Below are positions 34,384 through 46,213 of a stretch of DNA of 64,000 nt, piece by piece. Location: NCBI RefSeq assembly GCF_004193775.1, contig NC_041002.1, positions 9,646,485 through 9,710,484 of the forward strand. Direction: 5' to 3'. A model generated the notes under the pieces. The model ran no database searches and was not told the origin of the DNA. It worked only from the letters and a program-made list of their open reading frames with translations. The translations under genes were made by a program, and so were the position numbers. This DNA comes from Glycine soja. Its lineage: Eukaryota > Streptophyta > Magnoliopsida > Fabales > Fabaceae. Numbering within the stretch: position 1 is the first letter of the stretch; each line of letters opens with the position of its first letter.

Positions 34384-34948
34384 TTTGCGAGAGAAAAAGA
34401 CATGGAAGAGCACACTCAATTTATCTATATAGGCAAACAAACAAGAATATAAATTCAAAGGAACAATGAACAAACGACCTTAGAGGGTGACGTTGCGAGG
34501 GAGGGCTTCACTGCGGGGAACTTGGAAAGCGCTTCGACTCCACCTCACACATGCGCCAGAGCAAAGCTCTTCACTGAGGGAAGGCAAAGTGGTCGACATC
34601 GACAGAGGGCAGCCAGGGAAGTTCGAGAGAGCTCAAGAGGTAGACTGTACTAGTTTTCTGGTTGCGTGTGAAGGAGTCGTTCAAGGTTTAGGCATAGGGC
34701 TTTTAACTTGTTCGGAGAATGACGATGGTTTTTTACTAAAACCCGTTGTAATTTTTATTTGACATAATTATAGGATTGCCACCAAGACACATTCTAAGGC
34801 GGTTTTCAATAACTGTCTTAGGATGTGCGTCGTAAAATGCATTTTTCATTAGAATAATTACAAAAATGCCACTGTCTCATTTTCTAAGACGGTTCCATAA
34901 AAAACCGTCGTAGAATAGGTGTCGTAAAAAAACATATTTCTTGTAGTG
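34384..34948. repeat. right end region of inner CACTA
   Basis: 34790-34948 holds CTAAGGCGGTTTTCAATAAC, CTAAGACGGTTCCATAAAAA and CCGTCGTAGAA, ending CTTGTAGTG. The GC-richer stretch just inside (34487-34762) is open in one frame but resembles nothing I know and lacks domain features. Confidence 0.7.
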
Positions 34949-35659
34949 GATAGACATAAGACACTAATTCTTTTCCTTTATTTATAGAAAAGATGAATTT
35001 GAGGATCTAACCAATATGTGATATTTTTTTCTAAATATACATAAATAAAAATTGAAGTTATTTTATATAAGTAGATTCCAATTAGTAGTTATACTAGCTA
35101 CTAGCACTGAAAGACATGAAAAACATATAAAATAAAAGGAATTAGCTAGAAGACAATTCCATATTGGGTAGCGAATTTTGTATCCCTATATTATTGCTTG
35201 CTTGTTCACTCAACATTTTGTTCTCCAACTGGACTATTGACATTATTTGAGGTTGCATAAGGTTCATGTTTTGGCTGATATAGGATAAGCTTAAGCATGC
35301 CCATGTTGAATTGATGATGATGATCCCCTAACCATCATCCTCCATTGCTCTCAAAGGTATCCTAAGAAATCTCATTTAATTCTCTAACGTATGGGCTGTG
35401 GATTTGTTAAGCATTTAAGATTCTGCCATTTAGAAAAAGTAATCACTTGTGGTGCCTGTTTTACTGATTTTTATTTTCCATACCATAATTCATAGGATTT
35501 GCATTGTCTAGTGTGAGAAGATGCAATGTATCCATCTTTTCAATTCCTTTTTCAATTTGTTATATTTTGATATTTGAGTACTTAATGGTGATTCTGAGTA
35601 TTCAGCTTTAACTTCTATAAGAAAATTATCATATCTAGTGCAGGATTTGTCATACATGC

Positions 35660-36121
35660 TTCTTAGAATGTACATTTGAATTTTTAATTTTTTTCAAAAA
35701 AAGACATTCTAAGATGGTTTTTCCAAAAAAACCGTCTCAGAATCCTCAAAATATTTTTAAAAAAATACATTCTAAGATTATTCTCTGAAAAACCGTCTTA
35801 GAATACATTCTAAAAACCTTCTTAGAATTCTCAATTTATTTTAATTTTTTTTTAAAAAATACATTCTAAGACGGTTCGCTGAAAAATCATCTTAGAAAGT
35901 CTATCCTTCTAAAACATTTTTTATCTAAGGACCGTCTTAGAAATGTATCCTTCTAAGATAATTTTTAACTAAGTATCGTCTTAGAAAGTTATCTAAGATG
36001 ATTTTTTTATGGAACCATCGTAGAAAGTGAAGACTTTCTATGACGTCGCCTATGACGACGGTTAATAACCGATGTCGAATGTGTCTTTTAATCGACCTAG
36101 AAAATGCTTTGTCCAATAGTG
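35660..36121. repeat. right subterminal repeats of outer CACTA
   Basis: About ten ACATTCTAAGA(C/T)GGTT or complementary AACCGTCTTAGAAT units, alternating in orientation (35700-36010), then GACGACGGTTAATAACCGAT and the terminal CCAATAGTG. 34949-35660 between the two right ends is AT-rich with no gene. Confidence 0.8.
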
Positions 36122-38945
36122 AAATAATATCTTATTAAAAAATGTCAATCAATAATAATATTATATAATTATTAACCAATAATATCTAATAAAAAATATA
36201 ATTGTCATTAATACTTTTCCTAATTATCAGGAGAGCAATAAAAATAAACAATGTTGAATACTAATAAAAGAAATAGTACCACTCACAAGAAGTAACCCAC
36301 AAGAAAAAGTAGTATCCAAAAGGAATCCCAAGATTAATTTTTTTTATCTCTCGAATCTATGTGTTGTGGGGTTGGTAAAAGAGGCATTTTTAGAAGTCTA
36401 GTTGACTTTGGTGGTCCTTGACATGCAATTAGTCGATGGTCTTAAAAGAACAAAACATACAACTCAACTAAAAGAAATATTTGATGCTTTTTTTATCTTC
36501 ATATTATACCAAATTTAGAGACTTAATTAATTCGGCAATATCACCAAACATACTAAGTGACTCTAGTTTCCAATCAACCTAAAAATAGTTTGCATACAAT
36601 TCAATAACATCCGTGAAAAGTTGGTAAAAAAAACAATTAATTAGCAAAAGTTCAAGACACTATTGATCTAGTACAATTTGTCAAATATATTCTTGAAGTA
36701 CAATGACCCATTGTAATGAAAAATCTTGATCATTCAATAAAAGAAAATAAAATATAGCACAAAGGCCTCTTTTTGTGAATAAGACTATGACCACCAAAAA
36801 AGTGGAAACTAACATATTACAATCACTAAAATGTTCTCCTATAAATTATGAGTATTTATGATCAAATCAACGGGAACAGATAAAGTGGCTGATCAGGATG
36901 ACATTTTACACTAACAAAAAAATAATGTGCCCACGGTTAGAAGATTGCATGTTTTTAGGCATTTTACTCTAATGGCCATATATTACATACCCATTGTCAA
37001 CTTGAAGCCTTGGAGTTGTTGTAGTTGTCATGAAATAGCACCCATCCAGAGACCATTCACTAGTCACAGACCATTCAGCCTTAGTGGCTCTAAGTTATTT
37101 CGTATCAATGTAATCTCATAATACCTAGCACATAAGCATGAAAACCATATTAAGTCTATTAGTGGTTCCAAGTTGTTACATATGAAGCATGTTTGCAATC
37201 TTGCATGGATTTGAGCATGAAACATATGGAAGTACAATAAATACTTCAATTTATTGTTTTACTAACTAAAAAATGCTACGTGAATCTTTGAGAACCACTA
37301 TTTTTGGGAAATAATCACTTTCTTTCTTTTGAGAAGCTAGCAAAATCAAGTGATTATTTCTTCAAAATAAGTTGAACCAAAGATGCACTGAAAATAAGAA
37401 ACCACACATCATTAATCATTAAAAAATAAATGAAAATGAAATGGAGAAAAGAAAGAGATTCACTTAGTACTAAGACCAAAGACACCGACAATATAACATT
37501 TTAGGGGATGTTTGGAAGAGCTCATTTGAGTTTATCAAAATAGCTTATAACTACCATAAGTTCTTTCTAGCTTATCCCAATAAGTTTCTTGGTGTGACTT
37601 ATTTTTTAGCTTATTCCAATAAGTTTCATGGTCAAATATATGGTAATAAGTCCTTTTGTAATAAGAGGTTATTGAGTAAGCATTTAAGTTGTTTATCCAA
37701 ACACACCCTTAAAGTGAGTCTTATACTCTAAAAATGATTGTAAGTCATAATTTGTTTTTCAACAAGGTGAATCAGTAATCCTAGTCATCACACATCAAAT
37801 CTTTTTCATAAGAAAGGAAAAATCAAAATAGAGCATAATGATTCAAATAGTCAGAACATTACATATAACCAAGCAAGTTACCAAAGCCAGCCAAACACAA
37901 AACTGGAAGCTAGCAATCAAGGAACCCATATTTAGATGCTTATGTCATAAGAATATAGAATCACTTCAAATTTCCAACCCTACCCAAAAACCCTTAGGGC
38001 CTTTAAAAATTTAAAAGAGAAAGAAAAGAAAGAAATCTTATGTTGGATAAGTGTTTAAAATTTATTTGACTAAATACAAAGAATGTCAATTCATCAGCCA
38101 AGGATACATTTCCCTTTTGGGTTCCAATGAATAGTGTTGTAAGAACCAATTCCAAGCTCTAGTAGAGGATTGCACTTCTTGTCCAACATAGTTGCTTTAG
38201 CAGGCATAACTAAAACAAGTTAAGGAAAAGTGAAACATTCAAGAGATCTCTAAAAAAACTTAAAAAGTGATTAATATAATGAGGACACAAAACACCCATC
38301 ATATGACTTCTTAAAAATGTACGATTCACAAGGCATCAATAAGACAATCACTATGCATAAAATATCTAGTCCAGTTTGGTATATTATGGCATATCAAAAA
38401 CCATATTTAAGAGGGATTACACTTTTCAAATAGAAGAGAGATAGAAAGAAGCAACTCTAATGTATTTTTGAAAGCATTTCCTATCACGAACATAAAATCA
38501 CCCCAAAATAAATGTGTGTTTCATCCAAAATGGGGTTCATGATTTTACCATAAGTATTGTTATTGTATAAAGTATCAAAACTAGCCTAGTATGCCATGTT
38601 AATGGATCTTCGACAAATATCAAATAGAGGAAACTTTAGTACCAGCGTTTATCTCCATATTGTATATACCATAGAGAAAAGGATACACCCATATACAACA
38701 GCAAATTCCAAGCCAAAATATGACCACTGAGCATCGTGAATGGGCCCATCTTTCCCTGCCAATTTGTTCAAAAAAAATAGAATGTTACCCTTCTGATAGA
38801 CATGATATAACCAATTATCAGTTCTTTTACTAACAACAAGAACATACGAAGAGGCACAAGTCCTTCATGCATCCCATCAGAGGTCAGATAGCATAACTTC
38901 GAATCTCCATAGTAACTCTGATTAGTTTTGTCAACATTTGATTGC
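36122..38945. other. AT-rich spacer with one MITE
   Basis: Starts with the continuation of the 48-bp array. No gene-like frame is seen. Contains the MITE at 37504-37708. A CACTACTAGAAA string at 38948 has no partner. Confidence 0.6.
37504..37708. mobile_element. hAT-like MITE
   Basis: 205 bp, ends GGGATGTTTGGA and TCCAAACACACCC, approximately inverted, with inner AGCTTAT / AATAAG repeats. This is the common plant GGGTGTTTGG class. An 8-bp TSD is not obvious (flanks TTTTAG and TTAAAG). Confidence 0.6.
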
Positions 38946-38961
38946 ACCACTACTAGAAACC

Positions 38962-40630
38962 CGGTTGAGCAGGGTGTTTCTGCTAAGTTGTATAGGGTGG
39001 ACACAATTTTCGTTTTGCAAGCAAAGTCAGACATTCCATGTGAAAAATTCCTGTATTTGACAATTCTACCCTTTCTTACCGTTAAAGGGTGCATTGAAGA
39101 GGGGCATTTCATTTTTCTTCAAAATGGGTGTGTGTTGTATACTTCAGTTTCCTTGGTCGTCCAGGCTATTATTGTTGCTCCCGTTTCTCCAACACCCATT
39201 TCCTTGCCTGCTTAGGAGGTTTTTGTCTCCCCATCTACCGTGGTTGCTGCGTAGGTCCCTTTGGCCGCTCCTGTCATGGCTCCTCCTTCCATCACTATTA
39301 TGCCTTTGCTTAGTGCTGGTGCGGCGAATACGAGTACTTGGTGGCCCCGCCTCATTCTTCTTCAGCTTCACCAGTTCCAACTCCAGCTATCTTGCAATGG
39401 ATGCTGTCTTCCTCCTCTTCTCACCCAGTATCTCCCTAGATCACGTTTATACTTCTAGTGATACTAATTGATGTGGAGCATAGGATACAGACCAGAGCAA
39501 AGAACTCTGACTGACTTTGTGTCTTCCGTACCATGTCAATGCTACCTCCTTAAAGGATGTAGGGAAGACTCGACATAGGATTATATGTCGTTGGTGTAGA
39601 GATTAGCCTGGTGAGGAAAGCATCAAGGTGCTCATCTGGATCGGTAGATCCATCATAACTCTCTAGGTTAAGTGATTTCCAACTTAAGGGCAGATCGGCG
39701 TTCATAATTCGATCAACAAAAGGATGTCACTGAGTCATCCTTCCCTCATAGTGATGTACGTGTGAGGTATCATGGTCATCCTATGTGTTGATAGCTTATC
39801 GGGGGCGTGGCTCCCCCAAAGTATGTTTGTAAATCGTGCAGGCAGAGTACTCGTTGCCCTAAAGCGTCTCACATAAGCCTCCAAATGGTCGTAGTCAGCC
39901 TTCAGCTTTTTGAGTTCCTCCTCATGGCATCACTCCATCTCCGTAATATGTGTTTAGAGTTGTTGGAGAGTGTCATTGTCTATTAGGGTTGTTGGGGGGA
40001 GGATTAGAGCTCTCTAGAGGTGTCTCACATTTGGGGCCAGACTGCGTGCTAACCGTTGGTGAAAAAAGCACAGGGAAATTTTTACTGCGGCCCCACGGTA
40101 GGCTCCAAATGTACTTACCAAAATCTGGAGCGGACTAACATCAAGGTCAATGTAGCCAAAATGGGCTCTACGATCTCCTATGTTGGACTACAGGTACCCT
40201 TTACTACGAGAACACGAGGGGGGACCTTCAAAATAAAGGACTCTGACGCTCAATTAAGTAGATAAGTGAGTTGAGTATGGAATTAAAAGGGTGAGATAGA
40301 ACCTGGTATTTATGGTGTGAGATAGGAGCTTCGGGTCTTGATTGTACGAGCTGCAACAACTTTTGTATATAATTCCTAACTTGTAGATAATAGCTAGTAG
40401 ATAAATCGTAGCTTATAAATAATTTGTCTCTTATAGATAATTAAGTACTTGCATCTTGATAAAAGAATTGTAACATTATCATTAATATTCAACTATTGAG
40501 GTGTTTAGTGATAACCTGTCAGCCCAGTATCCCGACTACTAAGGAAGGTGTGTCTGTGCTCCTGTGCTAGGACTGACATGGAGGGCTAACGTGCATATTG
40601 AAGCGCCATGTCAATTTTGTGGACCCCAGA
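38962..40630 (-). mobile_element. degenerate gypsy fragment: gag and 5' LTR
   Basis: Minus-strand translation of 39520-39760 gives SWKSLNLESYDGSTDPDEHL and DAFLTRL, the start of the capsid domain of a plant gypsy gag (LNLERYDGSTDPDEHLDAF type). Stops interrupt it. To the right, 40087-40117 resembles the leader GGTAGGC(G)CCAAATGTACTTAC found beside the PBS of such elements, and about 40118-40630 is probably LTR (CAGTCCTAGCACAGGAGCAC region). Its right boundary abuts the kinase fragment at about 40630. The part left of 39500 is unassigned. Confidence 0.5.
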
Positions 40631-40635
40631 CAATA

Positions 40636-41339
40636 CAAATGACAAGAGCTTCAATGAAGTTGTTGGTGGCTATGTTGATCTCTGCTAATGTGAATTGATG
40701 GCAATGACCTAAGGTCACTGTTTGTTGAATGTTTTTATGGCTTATTGTAGTGGAATTTGATAGGAGTATATGAGAAGTTTCCCACTTTAATTTTTTCCGT
40801 GTTCTACGGATAAGAAAGAAAAATGTAAAGAGCACTAGAGCAGTCCCAAAATGGTACCTAAAGTATCACCAGCCACAATAATGAGATATGGAACTTTCAT
40901 TTTCCTTTTATTCCTTTCTCAATTGGAATATTGCCATAAGACTATGATTGCTATCACTATCTTCATGATCTCAATTCCATTCAGTATGGCATCAACATAT
41001 TTTGGTTTTGACTCTGAGTTAGGGTGAAGTGCGATCCACAAATCTTTTCAACTTTCCTAAGGAACCATAACAACATAGTCCCTGTGTAAAGGAGTAAGTG
41101 CTTCACCAGCAAAAGCAACTATGTCCATGTTTTCCTACGTTACCTCTACAGAGATCTCACAGAAATGAATCCTAACAAGGTATGTGAATCTAGAATCCAC
41201 ATGGAAACTCATAGTTGTCATAGTCCAATACAGCTTTTTTGTGTTGAATAATGGTGATCCTTTGAAGTCAAACTGGTGTAATCCATGCTAACGGCATGAT
41301 ACCTTATACCAAGGACACTTCCATATTGTGAACCAGATA
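40636..41339 (-). pseudogene. second CrRLK1L receptor-kinase fragment, inverted
   Basis: Reverse-complement similarity to 4645-5440 of the pseudogene on the left: from ATATCTGGTTCACAATATGG (41339) through the end of the malectin domain, the transmembrane helix (TFFFLIRRT), KKLKWETSHILLSNSTT, HQFTLAEINIATNNF to GCTCTTGTCATTTG (40636). Here the Leu codon (CTT region, LAEINIAT) replaces the TAA of the other copy. It is truncated on both sides by retroelements and carries frameshifts. It is best seen as the second member of a local inverted pair separated by the 27-kb CACTA. Confidence 0.85.
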
Positions 41340-42821
41340 TGTATTTGTACCCCTTCAGCGGCCGACCAGTCTCGTGGTACTCTAGTCCATTCGTGCTTAC
41401 GCACTCGGGATTGTGTAACCCCTCATCAAACCTTTTCTTGATGACGCACTCGACATCTGACTGTTCATAAGCATTCGGTCAACTCTATTCCTTGTCACAC
41501 TATTGGGTCGTTGGCAAGCATACCAATTTTCATCAAGTAATATTTGATAAATAAGAGTTATTGTTCCCATGAAAACTTGCACAATACTAAAAAAATATCA
41601 TAAGTTTTTTACTATCTAAACTAAAAAATTAAACAATCATGATTTGAACATAGCATTTAACAATAAAGATTAAGTAAAAAAAAGCTACAAGTTATAATAT
41701 TTTTGGGATTTTTTATAAACACATAATAAAATCATATGAAACTCAAATGACAAAGGTTTCCAGGGTTAGATTTTGCCGAATCAAACTCTCTTTACGCTGA
41801 AACATGATATTCAACTTGTAATCCAATATTAATATCAATCACAGTTCAAAAACGGTATTCTAATCCCTGATTCCTTAGGTGAAAAGACCTAAGTTCCTCC
41901 ATGTCCCTTGCATATTTAACAAAGAAACTTACTTTAAGCTCAATGACTCAAAGATAACCATTACCCCTCATCATATTGGTAGCTCTAAGGTTTAATGGGT
42001 AATTTTCCACAATTCAAGATAAAGAAAATATTTTCCAATAGCAATCTCATCCAAGAAATCAAGCTATGAGTGGTCAATCCATAACAATCATGAAGTGTAG
42101 AAGTAAAAAGCTAACATTTAAGAACAAAATGAATATATAACACTATTTCAAAAGAAATACATGAGAGCATAAGGTTCGGATATAATCTAACCCCAACGAC
42201 GGATGGCTTAACTACCCATATCCATGAATAGCATCCAAAAACAAGAAAGATGGAAGAATAATGAAAAAAAAGAGTTAGAGAAAAAGAACTTTATTAAAAA
42301 AGATGTTTTTACACAATGAGGAAGCGTCCTCCCAAAATGAACAAGAGAATCTATATATACAAACCCAAAAATCTGTACTTAAGTGAGTGTCTGCTCAAGC
42401 CAAAAAATTTGGGCTTAAACAAATACTGCAGCTATACAGTCCTACATTGCTTTCTAAATTCAGCTTAAGCCAAAAGCTGTTTTGCTAAAGCTAATTTTCC
42501 TTTGCAGCATTCTTTTTTATCTTCTCCAAAAAGAAACTTCAATTTGGGCCCTCCAATCCCAACTTAAGTCCATTTGAACTGAAATTTTCACTTCAAACTT
42601 TCACTAAACCTTGCTCCAAAATGCAATTCAATCCAATTCAATATCCTACAAAATAGTCCATCAATAAGCATATGCAATCTAGCAAAATAACAAGTTAAAG
42701 AAAACAAACTACAAATTAATAATTTACATAAAAAAGGCATAAACAAAGTCCTAAATAAGAAAAAAGATAAGATAATTGCCTAAATCCACATGTCTTAGTT
42801 AAGCATTTTTTACAATTATCA
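41340..42821 (-). repeat. 3' LTR of Athila-like element
   Basis: Minus strand begins TGATAATTGTAAAAAATG beside the PPT and ends approximately GGTACAAATACA where kinase-like sequence stops. It shares ACTTGATGAAAATTGGTA / CTTGCCAA with the end of the plus-strand gypsy LTR (62560-62590), so the families are related. The left boundary is inferred from the kinase breakpoint. Confidence 0.65.
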
Positions 42822-43774
42822 ACTCCCCCAAACTTGTAACTTTCTTTGTCCTCAAGAAAAAGTAAATGAACAATAAGACATAAATCAAAACTACTAATGC
42901 TAAGACTAAAACATTGACATGAGTTGAGATCAATTCTATCCTAACATATCCAACACATGCATTTTTCAAAACCAAGATCATCAAAAAGGAATGGGACAAG
43001 GACTTAATTATTCACAGTGATGTCCTCCTTAGGAGACCATAGCAAGGATATACAAGCTCAAAATTCAAGGAGAACAACAAGAATGGCAATTAATCATTAA
43101 TGCAAGAAGAACACACTCCTCACTGATCAAGTGTTTCACTCACTCACAAGTGCACTCAAGTGTTTGTCTCTCAATCACACACATTAGAGTTGCACAATTT
43201 AGTTTTGCTATACTTCTCAAATTCAACAAAATTCAAGCAGACACAGTTGAATCAATAAGGACTTTTAAAGCTTGTGATGTGGTCAGGCTACAAAGAAAGC
43301 ATGGTTCCTTCTAAATCACATAAAGCACCAAAAGGCTAAGATAGTAATTATACCCTGAATTACGTCAAATCTTTTATCTCTCTTTCTCTTAAACAAAAGA
43401 GAAACCTAAAAGAATTAACACCTAAGATTATGATATATCAACAAACAGTTTAAGCACTTGTCACCATGAAGTTTGCTTGATATTTATTTATCTTTTTTTT
43501 TTTCTTCTTCTCTTCTTCTCAACATTTTTATTCTCTTTTTTTAAGAGAAGAGAGAAATACATTAAGTAACAATCCTTTTTTTACAAGAAAAAACATGAGT
43601 TTAAACTTCATTAATCAAAACCCACATTGCATACACACAAATCCCCCAAACTTAAATGAAACCCTATTCATTCAACAATTGCTCTCCTATCCTAATGGTG
43701 AAGAAAGTCATTTTTCTCTTTTGGCTTTGGGGATTCAAGAAAAAATAATTTTTCATATTTAGGCTCAAAGGTGG

Positions 43775-45053
43775 TTGTCGCAACCTACCTCACGACAAGA
43801 CAACAAAAGCAAATAAATAAATAAAATCACGTTCGTCTCCTAGGGAGAAAATAAGTGGGATTCGCCACCAACGTTTATTTAAGAAAAACATTAGAAAAAC
43901 CAAAAAGAGGTCTGCGAATCTTGAAAAGAAGGGTTCGGGAGTTGTTTACGCATTGGGAAGGTATTAGCACCCCCGCGACAACCTTTAATCGAGTGTGCAA
44001 AATATGACTTCAAAATTATTTATTTTCCCAAGAGCGGTGAATTGCTTTTATTACATTATTTTTTATTTTTTCGAGTCGATAAGGGTGTTGCCCTTGCTCC
44101 TACGTATCCCCAGGTACAATGAGGAAATCATACCTACGTAGTTCTTTAATTCTGAATGTTTATATGTTAAATTGATTTTATATTTTTTGAAAGATTTATT
44201 TTAATCGCGAACAAAGAGTCGTTAAGGTGTTGGACCTTGAAACGACGTTTTAAATTTTGAAAAGCGGAGAGAATCGCTAAGACGTTGGACCTTGAAATGA
44301 TCTCAAGTGATATTTGATAAAAAGAAGTTTGGGTTTATGAATTGATTTCCTTTTCATTTATTTGTATTTATTAATTTCTAGTCTCACAAAAGCATAGAAA
44401 GTGATTTCGCGGCACTAGTGATCGGCTAGAATTAAATCTTACAAATAAAATAAAATTACCAATGAAGAAAGGGAGGAGATGAATACATACATAATGTCAG
44501 AGAGAACCCATAAGGGTACATGGATTATATTCAACTCTTAAGAAAAGAAAAGGAAGAAAAACTAACTGACAATTGCACAAGGTACAAGGCTAGCAAGAGA
44601 AACGGTGCAGGGAATGATCCACGGTTACAATTCGGTAGCACCTCGGCTTCACTTTTTTCATTTTTTTCTTCCTCTTCCTTCATCTTTTCTTCCTCCACAG
44701 ATGTTTTGAACCTCTAACCCCCTCCCCCAGCATGGCTATTTATAGGAAAAGGCCATTTGGAGCAGGGAAAGCTCACCCAGGCGAGCTGGATGCTTAGGCC
44801 TGAAGGCATTTCATGGCCTAGGCGAGCCAGATGCTAGCCTGGGTGAGCTTAGGTCTAGAAAAGTCCACAAAATGACCCTTTTGCCCCTTTCCCTTGTATA
44901 TTTTTGTTTTCTTGATCAAAACCCAGAGTGATCCTTGGCTTCATGCTGTAACCGGTGCCAAACACCATAATTTGACCGACAATGATCAAAACATCACAGG
45001 TGAATAATAAAACATCATACCCAGATGAAATTAGGGTCTGGCAGTGGTACAAG
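43775..45053 (-). repeat. gypsy LTR (probable solo LTR) inside the Athila-like element
   Basis: Minus-strand end GGTAGGTTGCGACA at 43775. It contains the block GGGAGTTGTTTACGCATTGG, GGTATTAGCACCCCC (43930-43978) and a TATA box (complement of GGCTATTTATAGG, about 44729-44741). The right boundary is near CAAGGGAAAAATCA (about 45053). The flanks GTGGT and ATGGT may be a TSD with one change. A 13-bp inverted repeat lies at 44769-44850. Lineage is uncertain; the long GC-richer LTR recalls Tat/Ogre-type elements. Confidence 0.5.
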
Positions 45054-46213
45054 GGAAAAATCAAGAATGGTTTGGCTTTTTGGCTTAGTGACTTATAAAC
45101 AAAAACATGCCTTGATCATATCCAACATGGGTGCAAGATAGTCAAAAGAAAGAATCAACAAAACCAATGTATTAACTCCAATGGTGGAACTCACATGTAT
45201 ATCAACTCAGTCCAAGAAACACACTCATCCCTCTTTAGGGTCTAAAGTATTCACAAGCAACAAGAACTTCATGCCACAGTCATTGAGCACTTTGAATTTT
45301 ACAAGAGTATCCAAGCTATACTAACCAAAAATCCAATCACATGCTTCAAATTAATTCAAAGTCCACAATCCCAAAGTTTTCACAGCATGCAAGAATAAAG
45401 GTTGGATGAAATTTTTCTAAACTCAATGAAACAAGAACAAAAATCGTAACTAACCATAAACTAATGTTAACTTAAACAATACCAAACTAAATATAACCCA
45501 AATTAAATGACATGCACTAACAATACAAATACTAACATCGACTACAAGTTCAACACAACTAAACAACAATACCAAAACAATAAAATGATAGCAATTAAGT
45601 TAAAAGTCAAAATGTGGGGTCCACAGCTAGTCCCCCTGCTCAACAATCAGTTGGCCCCAAAAACACTAGCACACCCATATTTTTCCTCTCTTGGTCCATC
45701 ATCATTAGCACCTTTAACACCCTTCTCTCTTGCATTTGACACTTTAGCCCATTCCTCATCATGATGAGACTGATTTCCTTCCTCTGGTACAACCACAATT
45801 TTCATTGAAAAGGGTCCACCATCCCCGCCCCTAGAAGAAGGTTAGTCTCTTGGTCAAGCCAAAAATGCATCAAAATTAGGGTTAGGCCTTAAAGAGGAAG
45901 CATTTAAGCTTTGAAGACCATGATGGATAGCTGTCAACATTTGATCAACTATAGGAGGCTGGGATGAAAGAGGCAGAGAAGGAGGAACATAAGGCTGATT
46001 GACATCATTTTTATTGACAAAATTCTACTAAATCTTCTTCCTGGTGATGGGTTTCTTGAGAGACTTCAGAGGAGGAACATACATTTTGGCCTTTTGATGG
46101 GCACAAAGAGCAGTGATCAAAGTGAGAAATCCTAAAGGCTTGTCAGTTGAATCCTCCTCCCCAGAATTTTTGGACAAAGCAAGGCTATGAATTTTGTAAA
46201 AAAATTACTTTCC
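45054..46213 (-). other. Athila-like 3' untranslated region
   Basis: No long frame. The minus strand near 45600-46200 retains Pro/Ser-rich coding-like pieces that may be the decayed C-terminus of the env-like ORF (charged KKPITRKKI-type run at about 46040). Confidence 0.4.

Larger units (their letters stand above)
22844..34948. mobile_element. inner CACTA end pair (possible nested CACTA element)
   Basis: Left end CACTACTGCAAAAAAGACAT with dense subterminal repeats. Right end, read inward, CACTACAAGAAATATG, also followed by ACGACGG and CTAAGACGG repeats. Flanks AAT and GAT are only a fair TSD match. The interior carries MEI2-like and S-acyltransferase fragments in opposite orientations and a SIRE-like solo LTR; no transposase is seen. 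Whether this is an independent nested element or a mosaic of ends in one larger element cannot be settled by eye. Confidence 0.6.
8896..36121. mobile_element. composite CACTA (En/Spm, Tgm-like) element carrying host gene fragments
   Basis: Left end CACTACTGCAAAATATAC; right end, read inward, CACTATTGGACAAAGC. Both are followed by CTAAGACGGTT-type subterminal repeats. The flanks are CAA and AAA (a plausible 3-bp TSD with one change), and the 48-bp array continues on both sides. No TNPD/TNPA transposase is visible, so it was mobilised in trans. It holds fragments similar to MEE60 (9130-9480), a release factor 2 exon (21722-21795), MEI2-like exons (24904-26657) and a DHHC acyltransferase (29422-32930). 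A second pair of CACTA ends lies inside. Alternative pairings are possible: the left outer end shares the motif CAGTGG(T/C)ATTTTTGTAA with the inner right end. Soybean CACTA elements that capture several gene pieces are known (Tgm-Express1). Confidence 0.7.

Noticed and set aside
34487..34762. 91-codon open frame as a gene
   Set aside because: It lies in the end region of a CACTA element, has no recognisable domain and no supporting signals; GC-richer sequence gives long frames by chance.
38948..38960. CACTACTAGAAAC as a third CACTA left end
   Set aside because: No CTAAGACGG-type subterminal repeats follow and no matching TAGTG end is seen to the right.
39094..39471. Leu-rich hydrophobic open frame (125 codons) as a membrane protein
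   Set aside because: It overlaps other open frames on both strands, lies beside a degenerate minus-strand gypsy gag, and shows low-complexity composition; most likely an antisense shadow.
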